This document shows, in pieces, positions 23,055-31,954 of a stretch of 43,080 nt of DNA (position 1 is its first letter; each line of letters opens with the position of its first letter). Position numbers and translations under genes: made by a program. The DNA is from Actinomycetota bacterium. Lineage in GTDB: Bacteria > Actinomycetota > Actinomycetes > Mycobacteriales > JACQDL01. The stretch is from contig JACQDL010000034.1 in the NCBI GenBank assembly GCA_016201065.1, positions 1-43,080 of the forward strand, written 5' to 3'. The notes below the pieces were generated by a model. That model was not told where the DNA came from. It saw only the letters and a list, made by a program, of their open reading frames with translations, and did not search any database.

Positions 23055-24947
23055 ATGCCGGATGCGCAGGAGTTCCTCGAGCTACTCGCCCGCGAGGCCG
23101 CCGCTGTGGAGTTCGACGGGCCGGTGCTCCGCGCCCGGGCTCGGGGCGAGCCGGCGCCGGTGCTCGCCGAGCTGGAGCGCTCGCGGACGCTCGCCTTGCG
23201 CGTGCGCGCCCTCCTGGCGCGGCGGCACCGGCGCGAGGTCGAGCTCACGGGGCTGTTCGAGACAGCAGGTGACCTTGCCGCGTTGCGCGAGGTCGACTCG
23301 GTGCTCCAGGCGATCGTCCGCCGGGCCCGGCAGCTGCTCGGCACCGACGTCGCCTACCTGACCTTGCACGACGAGGACCGCGGTGACACCTACATGCGGG
23401 TCACCGACGGTGCGGTCTCGGCGTGGTTCCGCGGGCTGCGGCTCGCCTTCGGCGCCGGGCTGGGTGGCCTGGTGGCCCAGACCGGTGTCCCCTACGTCAC
23501 GTCCAACTACTTCACCGACGAACGCTTCCACCACACCCCGGACATCGACGGCGCGGTCCGCGAGGAAGGGCTGATCGCCATCCTCGGTGTCCCGCTGGCA
23601 CTGGGAAGCCGCGTGGTGGGCGTGCTGTTCGCCGCCAACCGCAGCGAGCGACCGTTCGCCCGCGAGGAGATCGCCCTGCTGTCCTCCCTCGCCGCGCACG
23701 CCGCCGTGGCGCTGGACAGCGCCCGCCTGCTGGAGGAGACGCGGGCGGCGCTCGCGGAGCTCGCGAACGCCAACGCGATGGTCCGCGCGCACAGCGCGGC
23801 CGTGGAGCGGGCGGTGTCCATGCACGACCGATTCACGGAGGTGGTGCTGCGCGGGGGAGGCGTCGACGATGTCGCGCTCGCCGTCACCGACGTGCTCGGC
23901 GGTGCGCTGGTGGTGCTCGACGCCCATGGCCACCGGCTGGCCTCGGCCGGTGACGTCCGGGACCTCCCGGCGGGCACGGTCGCCACGGCGGTCTCGGCGT
24001 CCCGTGCCACCGGGCGGGCCGCCGCCGGGGACGGGCTGTGGGTGGTCGCCGTGGTGGCCGGCTCGGAGTACCTCGGCGCCCTGGTCCACCTCCGCGAGCC
24101 GGTACTTGTCGAGGCGGACCAGCGCATCCTGGAACGCGCCGCCCTGGTGACGGCGCTGCTGCTGCTCTTCCGCCGCAGCGTCGCCGAGGCGGAGTCCCGG
24201 GTGCGTGGGGAGTTCCTCGACGACCTGCTGACGACCCCGCACCGGGACCCGGGCCTGCTCGCCGAGCGCGCCAGCCGGCTGGGATTCGATCTGGAGGCCC
24301 CCTACGTCGTCGTCGTGGCCCGGGTGGACGGCGACCCCGAGCGGGCCGCCTTCTCCGCGTCGCACTACGCCTCCGGTCGCGGGGCGCTGTCGACGACCCA
24401 CGGCGGCGACGTGGTGCTGCTGCTCCCCTGTCACCACGGAAGGCCCAGCGGGCCCTGCCCCGAACACGCCCGCGACCTGGCCCGGGAGCTCGGCGCCGGC
24501 TTCGGGCGGCCGGTCACGGCCGGGTCCGCCGGTCCGGGGCGCGGGACCGAAGGGTTGCGCCGCGCCTACGCCGAAGCGGTCCGTTGCGTCGAGGCCCTGG
24601 TGGCGCTCGGTCGTACCGGAGACGCTGCGGGCAGCCACGAGCTCGGCTACGTCGGGCTGCTGCTCAGCGATCGCCGGGACGTCGCCGGTTTCGTCGGCTC
24701 GGTGCTCGGCGCCGTCCTGGCCTACGACCAGCGCCGCGGGACCGCGCTGATCGACACCCTGGACGCCTTTTTCGCCACGTCCGGATCGCTGGCGCGGACG
24801 GCGGACGAGCTGCACGTCCACGTCAACACCGTCGGCCAGCGGCTGGAGCGCCTCGGCGTCCTGCTCGGGGAGGACTGGCAGGCCCCCGACCGCCGCCTGG
24901 ACCTGCAGCTAGCGCTGCGGTTGCACCACCTGTCCGTCGGCGGCTAG
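23055..24947 (+). CDS. GAF-domain PucR/CdaR-type transcriptional regulator
   Basis: This 630-residue regulator has a GAF domain at about residues 78-225 (VDSVLQAIVRRARQLLGTDV at its start, PLALGSRVVGVLFAANR inside). A helical linker and a CdaR-like central region follow. The C-terminal PucR helix-turn-helix is at about 575-628 (TLDAFFATSGSLARTADELH, VHVNTVGQRLERL). Such proteins activate nearby catabolic operons when a metabolite binds. I prefer the ATG at 23055, nine bases after GAGG. The ATG at 23046 has no spacing to that site. It lies between the 3-hydroxybutyrate-dehydrogenase-like gene and a convergent branched-chain-type ABC importer, which overlaps its 3' end by 39 bases. It is likely to control both. 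Confidence 0.87.
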   Translation: MPDAQEFLELLAREAAAVEFDGPVLRARARGEPAPVLAELERSRTLALRVRALLARRHRREVELTGLFETAGDLAALREVDSVLQAIVRRARQLLGTDVAYLTLHDEDRGDTYMRVTDGAVSAWFRGLRLAFGAGLGGLVAQTGVPYVTSNYFTDERFHHTPDIDGAVREEGLIAILGVPLALGSRVVGVLFAANRSERPFAREEIALLSSLAAHAAVALDSARLLEETRAALAELANANAMVRAHSAAVERAVSMHDRFTEVVLRGGGVDDVALAVTDVLGGALVVLDAHGHRLASAGDVRDLPAGTVATAVSASRATGRAAAGDGLWVVAVVAGSEYLGALVHLREPVLVEADQRILERAALVTALLLLFRRSVAEAESRVRGEFLDDLLTTPHRDPGLLAERASRLGFDLEAPYVVVVARVDGDPERAAFSASHYASGRGALSTTHGGDVVLLLPCHHGRPSGPCPEHARDLARELGAGFGRPVTAGSAGPGRGTEGLRRAYAEAVRCVEALVALGRTGDAAGSHELGYVGLLLSDRRDVAGFVGSVLGAVLAYDQRRGTALIDTLDAFFATSGSLARTADELHVHVNTVGQRLERLGVLLGEDWQAPDRRLDLQLALRLHHLSVGG

Positions 24948-25961
24948 CTCGTGCGGGCGCTCGGTGTGGGGACTCCCAGCCAGCCTGCCGGCGTCCAGCC
25001 GGGTGCGGGCGGAGGCCAGCAGGTCGCGGGTGGTCCCCCACAGGCCGTGCCGGAACAGCAGTATCACCGCGACGAAGATGCTGCCGGTGACGATGCCGAT
25101 GCCGTCGAAGCCGGACATCGCCAGCGCGTCCTGGAGGCGCACCACCAGGATGGCCCCGAGCACGCTGCCCCACAGCGTCCCGATGCCACCGAGGATCGAG
25201 ATCATCACGACCTGGCCGGACGTCGTCCAGTACACATCCTCCAGCGAGGCGAAGCCGTGGCTGATCGCGAAGACGCCGCCGGCCAGCCCGGCCAGCCCGG
25301 CGGAGAGCACGAACACCGTGACCTTGTACCGGACGACGGGGTAACCCAGGGCCCTGGCCCGGGCGGGGTTGTCCCGCACCGCGACCAGGACGTGGCCGAA
25401 CGGGGAGTGCACGATGCGCCACGCGACCCAGATCCCGGCCAGCACCATCGGAAGCCCGGCGTAGTAGAAGTAGAACGGGTCGGACAGGTCGACCCCGGGC
25501 AGGAAGCGGGGCACCCCCTGCAGGCCGTTCTCGCCGCCGGTCAGGTCACGCCACTGGTTGGCGACGAAGTACAGCATCTGCGCGAAGGCCAGGGTGACCA
25601 TGGCGAAGTAGATCCCGGTACGGCGGGTGGCCAGGTATCCGATGGGGACGGCGAGCAGCATCGCGGCGGCGGTCCCGGCAAGGACGGCGACCGGGAACGG
25701 CAGCCCGCTGCGGATCGCCACGACGCCGGTGACGTAGGCCGACCCGCCCCAGAACGCGGCGTGGCCGAAGGACAGCAGGCCGGTGTAGCCGAGCAGCAGG
25801 TCCAGGGACATGGCGAACAGCGCCCAGCACGCGATGTCCATCGCCACCGGCGGGTACACGAACCACGGCAGCGACCCGGCGAGCAGCAGCCCCGCGAGCA
25901 GCAGCCCGTACCGTGCCCACGGGGAGCCCGTGGCGATGCGGGTGAGCAGCCACCGGATCAT
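24909..25961 (-). CDS. livM: Branched-chain amino acid-type ABC permease LivM
   Basis: This 350-residue inner-membrane permease has about ten helices and the LivM hallmarks LGYTGLLSFGHAAFWGGSAY, YFAMVTLAFAQMLY and AVRDNPARARALGYPV. The last is the EAA-like coupling loop contacting the ATPases. It forms the channel with LivH. The start ATG overlaps the livH stop by four bases. It is the last gene of the importer operon. The hydrophilic C-terminal ~40 residues (after FRHGLWGTTRDLL) lie over the 3' end of the convergent regulator gene. The substrate may be an amino acid, amide, urea or aromatic acid, since the family is broad. Confidence 0.93.
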   Translation of the reverse strand: MIRWLLTRIATGSPWARYGLLLAGLLLAGSLPWFVYPPVAMDIACWALFAMSLDLLLGYTGLLSFGHAAFWGGSAYVTGVVAIRSGLPFPVAVLAGTAAAMLLAVPIGYLATRRTGIYFAMVTLAFAQMLYFVANQWRDLTGGENGLQGVPRFLPGVDLSDPFYFYYAGLPMVLAGIWVAWRIVHSPFGHVLVAVRDNPARARALGYPVVRYKVTVFVLSAGLAGLAGGVFAISHGFASLEDVYWTTSGQVVMISILGGIGTLWGSVLGAILVVRLQDALAMSGFDGIGIVTGSIFVAVILLFRHGLWGTTRDLLASARTRLDAGRLAGSPHTERPHELAADGQVVQPQR

Positions 25962-26830
25962 GCTCGTGCCTCCTCCCGGCCGAACAGCCCGGCCGGCCGC
26001 CACAGCAGGATCACCGCCATCACGATGAACACCAGGGTCTGCGACAGTGCCGGGACGTAGAGGTTGCCGAGCGCCTGCAGCATGCCAATCGTGAAGCCGG
26101 CCAGCACCGAGCCGACGATCGAGCCCAACCCCCCGATGACCACGACGGCGAACACGACCAGGATCAGGTCGGCTCCCATCAGCGGGTTGACGGCCCGCAT
26201 CGGCGCCGCCAGCACGCCGGAGAAGGCGGCCAGCGCCGTCCCGAAGCCGAACACCGGGGTCACCCACAACCCGACGTTGACCCCCAGCGCCCGGGTGAGA
26301 TCGCGGCGCTCGGTCGCGCCGCGCACGATCATCCCCACTCGGGTCCGGGTGAGCAGCACCCACACGCCCACGCAGACCGACACGGAGATGGCCAGGACGA
26401 ACACCTGGTAGGCGGGGTAGCGGAACAGGCCGAGGTTCACCTGGCCGGCCAACCCGCCCGGGACCGGGTAGGGCTGCGACTGCACTCCGTAGGTGCGCTT
26501 CATGAGGTCCTGCAACACCAGGGCCACACCGAAGGTGAGCAGGAAGTTGTACAGCGGGTCGAGATCCACCAGCCGGTGGATCAGCAGCCGCTCGATGACC
26601 ATGCCCAGGATGCCCAGGAGCAGCGGCACGGCCACGAGCGCCACCCAGAACGGGACCCCGAAGGACTCCAGCCCGATGTAGGCGCTGAACGCCCCGAGCA
26701 TGTAGAAGCTGCCGTGAGCGAAGTTGACCACACCCAGCATGCCGAAGATGACGGCGAGGCCGAGGGCCAGCAGGGCGTAGAAGCTCCCGCTGACCAGGCC
26801 GTTGAAGCACTGCTGCACGAAGTCGGACAT
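25958..26830 (-). CDS. livH: Branched-chain amino acid-type ABC permease LivH
   Basis: This 290-residue permease has about eight helices. It begins FVQQCFNGLVSGSFYALLAL and carries the LivH signature GVVNFAHGSFYMLGAF, the coupling-loop sequence GATERRDLTRALGVNV and a GGLGSIVGSVLAGFTIG segment. It pairs with LivM as the transmembrane channel of the importer. It starts 17 bases after the livK stop and overlaps livM by four bases. The length is normal for the family. Confidence 0.94.
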   Translation of the reverse strand: MSDFVQQCFNGLVSGSFYALLALGLAVIFGMLGVVNFAHGSFYMLGAFSAYIGLESFGVPFWVALVAVPLLLGILGMVIERLLIHRLVDLDPLYNFLLTFGVALVLQDLMKRTYGVQSQPYPVPGGLAGQVNLGLFRYPAYQVFVLAISVSVCVGVWVLLTRTRVGMIVRGATERRDLTRALGVNVGLWVTPVFGFGTALAAFSGVLAAPMRAVNPLMGADLILVVFAVVVIGGLGSIVGSVLAGFTIGMLQALGNLYVPALSQTLVFIVMAVILLWRPAGLFGREEARA

Positions 26831-26847
26831 GCCCCGCCAGCCCTGCC

Positions 26848-28110
26848 TCAGCCGAGGGTGCAGCCGGCGGCCGCACTCTCGGCGACGGGGCGGAACGCCC
26901 GGTCCGCGGGGATCGTCTGGACGATCTTCTCGTAGTCCCAGTCCCGCGTGACGTCGGCCTTCGGCTTGACCTCCGCCAGGTAGACGTCGTGGGTGACCCG
27001 GTGGTCGGCGGCGCGGATCGCGGCGTGACGCGCGAACACGTCGTCAAAGGTGTACCCCTCCATCGCCGTCACGACGGCGTCGGCGTCGTCCGTCCCGGCG
27101 CGCTGGACCGCCTCCAGGTACTGGAGGGCGGCGGAGTAGTTGGCGGCATGGGCGAACGAGGGGCGGGTGCCGGTGGCTGCCGTGAACCGGTCGGCCCACT
27201 GCCGGTTCCGCTCGTCGAAGTTCCAGTACCAGGCGTCGGTGAACTGGGTGCCGGCGAAGGCGTCCGGCCCCAGGGAGTGGATGTCGGTGATGAACATCAA
27301 CCCCGTGGACAGCGTGATGCCCTGCTCACGCAGCCGGAACTGGTTGTATTGCTTCACCAGGTTGACCAGGTCGCCCCCCGCCTGCATGGTGCCCAGCACC
27401 TGCGGCTTCGGTTTGAGGGTGGTCGCCTTGATCAGGAAGGTCGAGAAGTTGTCGTTGGGGAACGGCGTCGGGTCGGCCGCGATGACATGCCCACCGGCGG
27501 ACTGGATCGCCTGCGTGAAGCTCTTCTCCATGTCCTGGCCGAAGGCGTAGTCGGGGTACACGATGTACCACTCCCTGGCACCCTGCTGGGTGACCGTCCG
27601 GCCGGTTCCGTTGGCCAGCATCCAGGTGTCGTACGCGTAGTGGAAGGTGTACTTGTTGCACGCCTTGCCGGTGAGCGCGGTGGTTGCCGGACTCACGGCG
27701 ATGAACAGCCTCTTCTTCGCCGCCGCCTGGGTGGCCACGGCCAGCGCCGCGGAGGACGTCGGCACGTCCAGGATGACGTCGGCCCGCTGCCGGTCGTACA
27801 GCTCCTGCGCCTTGTTGTTGGCGATGTCGGGTTTGTTCTGGTGGTCGGCGCTCACGACCTCGATGGTCTTGGCCACCGCGGCGTCGCCATACTTCTTCTG
27901 GTAGTCGGCGACCGCCAACTTGACGGCCTCGACGCTGTTCTTGCCCGACAGGTCCGCATAGACACCGGACTGGTCGTTGAGCACCGCGAGGACGACCTTC
28001 CCGTTGGTGATCCGCTCCGAGCTCGACTGGGGTCCGCCACCCCCGCAACCACCCACGGCGAGCCCGCAGGCCGCCAGCAGTGCCGTCGTTGCCTTCGCCC
28101 TGATCAGCAT
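26848..28110 (-). CDS. livK: LivK-type substrate-binding lipoprotein
   Basis: This 420-residue extracytoplasmic receptor captures the substrate for the importer. It has a signal peptide (residues 1-19) with lipobox AVGGC, then the type I periplasmic-binding fold. Segments include VLAVLNDQSGVYADLSGKNS, KPDIANNKAQELYDRQRADV, DVPTSSAALAVATQAAA and EWYIVYPDYAFGQDMEKSFT. The ATG at 28110 has AGGAGG eight bases upstream. The frame is open further upstream to 28527 only as antisense to livF. The ligand cannot be assigned. The TSSAALAV and YDTWMLANGTGRTV regions are like binding proteins annotated for amides, aromatic acids or other carboxylates. Confidence 0.93.
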   Translation of the reverse strand: MLIRAKATTALLAACGLAVGGCGGGGPQSSSERITNGKVVLAVLNDQSGVYADLSGKNSVEAVKLAVADYQKKYGDAAVAKTIEVVSADHQNKPDIANNKAQELYDRQRADVILDVPTSSAALAVATQAAAKKRLFIAVSPATTALTGKACNKYTFHYAYDTWMLANGTGRTVTQQGAREWYIVYPDYAFGQDMEKSFTQAIQSAGGHVIAADPTPFPNDNFSTFLIKATTLKPKPQVLGTMQAGGDLVNLVKQYNQFRLREQGITLSTGLMFITDIHSLGPDAFAGTQFTDAWYWNFDERNRQWADRFTAATGTRPSFAHAANYSAALQYLEAVQRAGTDDADAVVTAMEGYTFDDVFARHAAIRAADHRVTHDVYLAEVKPKADVTRDWDYEKIVQTIPADRAFRPVAESAAAGCTLG

Positions 28111-28154
28111 TGCTGTGCCTCCTGGAGTAGACGAAGCGTCCGGAATGGACAGGG

Positions 28155-28847
28155 TCAGACGCCGAGGTGGCGCAGCAGCGTGCCTTCCTGCTGCCGCAGC
28201 TCCTCGTTGGTGAGGGACTCGACGACGCGGCCCTCGGCGAGCACGTAGTGGCGGTCGGAGACCGAGCTGGCGAAGCGCACGTTCTGCTCGATGAGCAGCA
28301 CGGTCACGCCGTCCGCGGCGACGGTCCGGATGATCTCGCCGATGCGGCGTACGAACAGCGGTGCCAGCCCCTCGGTGGGCTCGTCGAGCAGGAGCAACCG
28401 TGCTCCCATCCGCAGCACTCGGGCGAGCGCCAGCATCTGTTGCTCGCCCCCGGAGAGTTGGGTGCCCGCCGAACGGGCTCGTTCGGGCAGCACCGGAAAG
28501 GCCTCGGACAGGCGCTCCACCGTCCACGCCGTCTCCCGGGCGATCGGTGGCAGCTGCAGGTGCTCGGACACGCTCAACGTGGCGTACACGCCGCGGTCGT
28601 CAGGCACGTACCCGAGCCCCAGCCGGGCCCGCCGGTGCGGGGGCAACCGGTCGATGGCGCGGCCTTCGAGCATGACGCTGCCCCGTTGCTGGCGGTGCAG
28701 CCCGAGCAGGCAGCGCAGCAGGGTGGTCTTGCCGGCTCCGTTGCGACCAACCAGGGTGACGACCTCACCGCGCCGGACGTCGAGGTCGACGCCATGCAGC
28801 ACCTGCGCCTCGCCATACCAGGCCGAGAGTCCCCGAACCTCAAGCAC
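28155..28847 (-). CDS. livF: ABC importer ATPase LivF
   Basis: This 230-residue ATPase has Walker A GRNGAGKTT, signature LSGGEQQM, Walker B LLLLDEPTEGL and the LivF-specific switch region LLIEQNVRFA. It opens with LEVRGLSAWYGEAQVLHGVD. The GTG start at 28847 overlaps livG by eight bases, so the two ATPases are coupled and probably form the heterodimer of the importer. It is followed by livK after 44 bases. Confidence 0.95.
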   Translation of the reverse strand: MLEVRGLSAWYGEAQVLHGVDLDVRRGEVVTLVGRNGAGKTTLLRCLLGLHRQQRGSVMLEGRAIDRLPPHRRARLGLGYVPDDRGVYATLSVSEHLQLPPIARETAWTVERLSEAFPVLPERARSAGTQLSGGEQQMLALARVLRMGARLLLLDEPTEGLAPLFVRRIGEIIRTVAADGVTVLLIEQNVRFASSVSDRHYVLAEGRVVESLTNEELRQQEGTLLRHLGV

Positions 28848-29604
28848 CGTCGCCCCCCAGGTAGGCCTCGACCACGCGGGCGTCGGATCGAACGTCGGCG
28901 TAGCCGCCCTCGGCGAGCACGGCGCCGCGCTGCAACACGGTCACCCGATCGGCCAGGTCCCCCACCACCGTCATGTTGTGCTCGACCAACACGACGGTCC
29001 GGCCCTGACGGACCCGATGGATCAGCTGGATCGTGCGGTCCACGTCCTCGCGGCCCATGCCCGCCGTCGGCTCGTCCAGCAGCAGGACGACGGGGTCCAG
29101 TGCGAGCGCCAGGGCGAGCTCGAGGGCCCGCTTCTGCCCGTACGCCAGGCTGCCGGCCGGCGCCTCCGGCCGGTCGGCCAGCCCGACCTCCGCCAGCAGC
29201 TCCATCGCCCGGGGGGTGAACCGGCGCACCAGGCGGTCCGAGCGCCAGAAGCGGTAGCCCAGCCGAGTCCCGCCCTGCAGGGCGAGCTCGACGTGATGCC
29301 GGGCGCTCAGCTGCTCGAAGAGGCTGGTGATCTGGAAAGATCGGGCGACCCCCAGTCGCACGATCTCCTCGGGCAGCGCCGTCGTGACGTCGTGGGCCCC
29401 GACCGCGATGGTCCCCGAGGTCGGCGCCAAGAAACCCGTCAACAGGTTGAACAGCGTCGTCTTGCCCGCGCCGTTCGGGCCGACCAGGGCGTGCACGGAC
29501 CCGTGGGCGACGTCCAGGTCCACGCCGTCCACCGCCCGGAACCCGCGGAAGTCCTTGGTCAGCCCGCGGGTTCGCAGCGCGGTCGGTGCTTCCGTGCCGG
29601 CCAT
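28840..29604 (-). CDS. livG: ABC importer ATPase LivG
   Basis: This 254-residue ATPase has Walker A GPNGAGKTT and GVARSFQITSLFEQLSARHH (Q-loop). The signature LAYGQKR is the usual LivG variant of LSGGQ. Walker B is VVLLLDEPTAGM and the H-loop is LVEHNM. I chose the ATG at 29604 because homology starts just after it. The GTG at 29637 adds 11 residues and has no better ribosome site. It is the first gene of the leftward operon livG-livF-livK-livH-livM, so the main promoter should lie in 29605-29760. Confidence 0.93.
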   Translation of the reverse strand: MAGTEAPTALRTRGLTKDFRGFRAVDGVDLDVAHGSVHALVGPNGAGKTTLFNLLTGFLAPTSGTIAVGAHDVTTALPEEIVRLGVARSFQITSLFEQLSARHHVELALQGGTRLGYRFWRSDRLVRRFTPRAMELLAEVGLADRPEAPAGSLAYGQKRALELALALALDPVVLLLDEPTAGMGREDVDRTIQLIHRVRQGRTVVLVEHNMTVVGDLADRVTVLQRGAVLAEGGYADVRSDARVVEAYLGGDGA

Positions 29605-30006
29605 CCGACCACCGTCCGCTCTGACGTGTGCTGGCACTGACGCGACCCGTACCCGAGATCGTTGACGACAGCGCGCGTGCTCGGAACCCTATGTTTGGCA
29701 TGGATCTACCCACCATGTGGTTCTCCGACACGGTATCCGGCCGGGATGTGGCCCGATCGGACACTGGAAGGCCGTGCGGGGACGCGATCCGCCGAAGTCA
29801 ATACGTGATGTCGGCGTGGCTGGGTACTGCTCGACTCCGGGCAGCGTTGATCTCGTCGCGCGGCGCTGTGATCACGGTGGCCCGTGGGTGCCGAGGCTGC
29901 TACCGGGCGCTGGAAGGTGTGCCAGGACACAGAACTCGCCACCCGCGTCGACCTAGCGTCTGGCGACGGCGCCCGGCCGGGGCGCCACGATGAGGGGGAC
30001 GATGTC
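29605..30006. other. Divergent intergenic region between livG and a membrane protein gene
   Basis: This 402-base spacer is less G+C rich around 29640-29860. On the minus strand TAGGGT (revcomp of ~29681-29686) and TACCGT are possible -10 boxes for livG, but neither has a good -35 partner. A perfect 7-bp hairpin, GGCGCCC/GGGCGCC (29968-29986), lies just before the GAGGGGG ribosome site of the gene at 30007. Open frames through this region look non-coding. Confidence 0.4.
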
Positions 30007-30459
30007 ATGGCAGCGGCGGCGACGAACAGCGCGGCGACGGCGAGGATGACCGCCCGTCTTGGGGCGGGGGCCGCTGGCGGCCTCGCCGGCGGGGTCGTCT
30101 TCGGGATGATGATGCAGGCGATGGGCATGATCCCGATGGTGGCGATGCTGGTCGGGTCGGAGTCCGCGGCGGTGGGTTGGCTGGTGCACCTGGCGATTTC
30201 GGCGGTCATCGGGGCGGGCTTCGGGGTGTTGGCGGGACGGGTGGCGTCGTCGCTGACCGGGAGCCTCGCCGCCGGGGCCGGGTACGGCGCGGCGTGGTGG
30301 GTGCTCGGACCGCTGCTGCTCATGCCGGCGAAGCTGGGCATGCCGACCTTCACGGTGAACACGGCGGCGTGGCAGAGCCTGATGGGCCACCTCATATTCG
30401 GGGTCGTCCTGGGCGCGGTGGTGGCGGTGCTCGGCCGCCGTTCGTCGGGCGTTCGCTGA
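30007..30459 (+). CDS. Small conserved membrane protein, YagU/DUF1440-like
   Basis: This 150-residue protein has four hydrophobic segments (GAGAAGGLAGGVVFGMMMQA, WLVHLAISAVIGAGFGVLAG, LAAGAGYGAAWWVLGPLLL, LMGHLIFGVVLGAVVAVLG) and a conserved-looking GMIPMVAMLVGSESAAVGW loop. The pattern resembles the YagU/DUF1440 type of small membrane proteins, though I am not certain of the family. GAGGGGG lies eight bases before the ATG. A small hairpin follows, then the Crp/Fnr-type gene on the same strand. Confidence 0.72.
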   Translation: MAAAATNSAATARMTARLGAGAAGGLAGGVVFGMMMQAMGMIPMVAMLVGSESAAVGWLVHLAISAVIGAGFGVLAGRVASSLTGSLAAGAGYGAAWWVLGPLLLMPAKLGMPTFTVNTAAWQSLMGHLIFGVVLGAVVAVLGRRSSGVR

Positions 30460-30464
30460 GGCCG

Positions 30465-30481
30465 GCGCCGCTGGGCGGCGC
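30465..30481 (+). terminator. Possible small hairpin terminator
   Basis: GCGCCGC and GCGGCGC form a 7-bp stem around a TGG loop, five bases after the stop of the small membrane protein. It may separate that gene from the Crp/Fnr-type gene, or merely attenuate transcription. Confidence 0.4.
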
Positions 30482-30563
30482 GGCACCGTTTCCTGCGGGA
30501 CATCCTGGACGCGTCCGGCGAGGATGGCGTTCCATGGCGAGCGGGGACGGGGGTGGTCGCGTG

Positions 30564-31280
30564 ATGCGTGAGAGCGTGCCCGGTGGTCCGGGGGCGGGCC
30601 TGGGTGACCAGGGCCGGACCTGGCAACTGTCGGAGATGGACCTGTTCGCGGACCTGTCGGCGGAGGAGATGCGGCGGATCGCCGACGCCGCGCCGATGCG
30701 GGAGGTACGGCGAGGTGCGTTGCTGTACGGACCGCACCGGCCGGTCGAGGTGCTGTTCATCCTCAAGAAGGGGCGGGTGCGGCTGTACCGCACCGCCGTG
30801 GACGGTCGGAGCCTGACCACGGCGATCCTCACGCCGGGACAGCTCTTCGGCGACATGGCGCCGCTCGGTCAGCGGATGGACCACACCTACGCCGAGATGC
30901 TTGAGCCCGGCGTGATCTGCCTGATGAGCCGCGGGGACGTGCAGCGGCTGCTCTTCACCGACCTACGGATCGTGGCGCGGATCGCGGATCTGCTCGGCGC
31001 CCGGATCGCCGAGCTGGAACGCCGGCTGTCCGACACCGTGCTCAAGCCGGTGCCGGCCCGGATCTGCTCGGCGCTCGCCACCCTCGCCGGGTCGCCCCCG
31101 GCACCGGTCAGGCTCACTCATGAGCAACTCGCCGACCTGGTCGGGACGACCCGGGAGACCACCACCAAGGTCCTCGGCGACCTCCGCGGCCGGCATCTCA
31201 TCCAGGTGCGCCGGGCGCGCATCGACGTCGTGGACCCGGACCGGCTGATCGAGCTGGCCACGTCCCCGACACCGTGGTGA
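30564..31280 (+). CDS. Crp/Fnr family transcriptional regulator
   Basis: This regulator of ~238 residues has an N-terminal cyclic-nucleotide-binding-type beta barrel (about residues 20-140; PVEVLFILKKGRVRLYRTAV, then LTPGQLFGDMAPLG). A long dimer helix (IADLLGARIAELERRL) leads to a C-terminal winged HTH with LTHEQLADLVGTTRETTTKV as recognition region. There is no cysteine cluster for an Fe-S centre, and the Arg/Ser pair that binds cAMP phosphate is not evident. The effector is therefore open. Possible starts are 30534, 30561 (GTG) and 30564. I favour the last two because GGGGTGG lies just upstream. It may regulate the adjacent membrane protein or itself. Confidence 0.88.
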   Translation: MRESVPGGPGAGLGDQGRTWQLSEMDLFADLSAEEMRRIADAAPMREVRRGALLYGPHRPVEVLFILKKGRVRLYRTAVDGRSLTTAILTPGQLFGDMAPLGQRMDHTYAEMLEPGVICLMSRGDVQRLLFTDLRIVARIADLLGARIAELERRLSDTVLKPVPARICSALATLAGSPPAPVRLTHEQLADLVGTTRETTTKVLGDLRGRHLIQVRRARIDVVDPDRLIELATSPTPW

Positions 31281-31331
31281 CCACCACCCTCCAGTCCGAC
31301 GTTGTCATCGATCGAGTATTTCGCGGCATCT

Positions 31332-31359
31332 ATGGCAATCGACCGTTTGGTCGTATGCT
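31332..31359 (+). promoter_or_regulatory. Promoter with embedded inverted repeat, BMP-like/RHS locus
   Basis: ATGGCA (31332-31337) and TATGCT (31354-31359) are spaced by 16 bases in a locally AT-richer segment, 51 bases before the BMP-like gene. The spacer contains CGACC-GTTT-GGTCG, a perfect inverted repeat (31340-31353). A repressor bound there would block RNA polymerase directly. Confidence 0.5.
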
Positions 31360-31409
31360 GCGTTAGGCCGATCGCGTTGCGCGGAATGTCGCGCTGAGGC
31401 GTCCGGGGA

Positions 31410-31949
31410 GTGGTTGCTCTGGCTGGGTTCGTTGGTTCGGCGCGGCGACGGTGGGTGGCTGGCGGCGCGATCGCGGTCGCTGCGGTCGGCGTCGGTTGGC
31501 TGCTGTGGCCGTCGCCATCGGGCCGGACGCTGCCACCCGCCCGGGCGCGGGTGTACACGGAGTTCAGTGCCTGCCTGTTGAGCGATTCCTCCGGCGTGTC
31601 GGGAAAGGCCGCGGCACCGGTCTGGGCGGGGATGCAGGAGGCCTCGGCCACGACGGCGGGGAAGGTGTCCTTCCTCGCGGTGGCCGGCCCGGAGTCCGAG
31701 AGCAACGCCCGGCTCTACCTGAACGCTCTGGTCGCGCGTCGCTGCGACCTGATCCTGGCGGCCGGCACCGCTGAGGTCGCCGCGGTCCGCGCCCGCGCTC
31801 CGGCGCTCGGCTCGACGACGTTCGTCGTCGTCGGCACCGGTTCCTCCGCGGGAAACCTCACCGTGCTTCCGGTGGCGCCACCGGCAGGAGTATCGGCCGC
31901 CATCCGCGACGTGGTCGTGGCGGCCAGCGAGCGGACCTCACCGCACTAG
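31410..31949 (+). CDS. Small exported BMP-like (periplasmic-binding fold) protein
   Basis: This 179-residue protein has one N-terminal hydrophobic anchor or signal (residues 15-32) and a domain reading ARVYTEFSACLLSDSSGVSG, AAPVWAGMQEA, VSFLAVAGPESESNARLYLN and LVARRCDLILAAGTAEVAAV. It resembles the first lobe of BMP/PnrA-type substrate-binding proteins, but it is only about half the usual length and lacks the second lobe. It is therefore unlikely to be a normal transport receptor. The GTG at 31410 has GAGG nine bases upstream. It precedes the giant RHS gene on the same strand with a hairpin between. A role as accessory to the RHS protein is inferred from position only. Confidence 0.68.
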   Translation: MVALAGFVGSARRRWVAGGAIAVAAVGVGWLLWPSPSGRTLPPARARVYTEFSACLLSDSSGVSGKAAAPVWAGMQEASATTAGKVSFLAVAGPESESNARLYLNALVARRCDLILAAGTAEVAAVRARAPALGSTTFVVVGTGSSAGNLTVLPVAPPAGVSAAIRDVVVAASERTSPH

Positions 31950-31954
31950 CAGGA

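Noticed and set aside
24909-24947. 39-base overlap of the regulator and livM as a possible misannotation
   Set aside because: Both stop codons are clear and both frames are coding to near their ends. Convergent overlaps of this size are common in compact actinobacterial operons.
28111-28527. N-terminal extension of the LivK frame
   Set aside because: It lies antisense to livF, and the lipoprotein signal starts at 28110 after AGGAGG.
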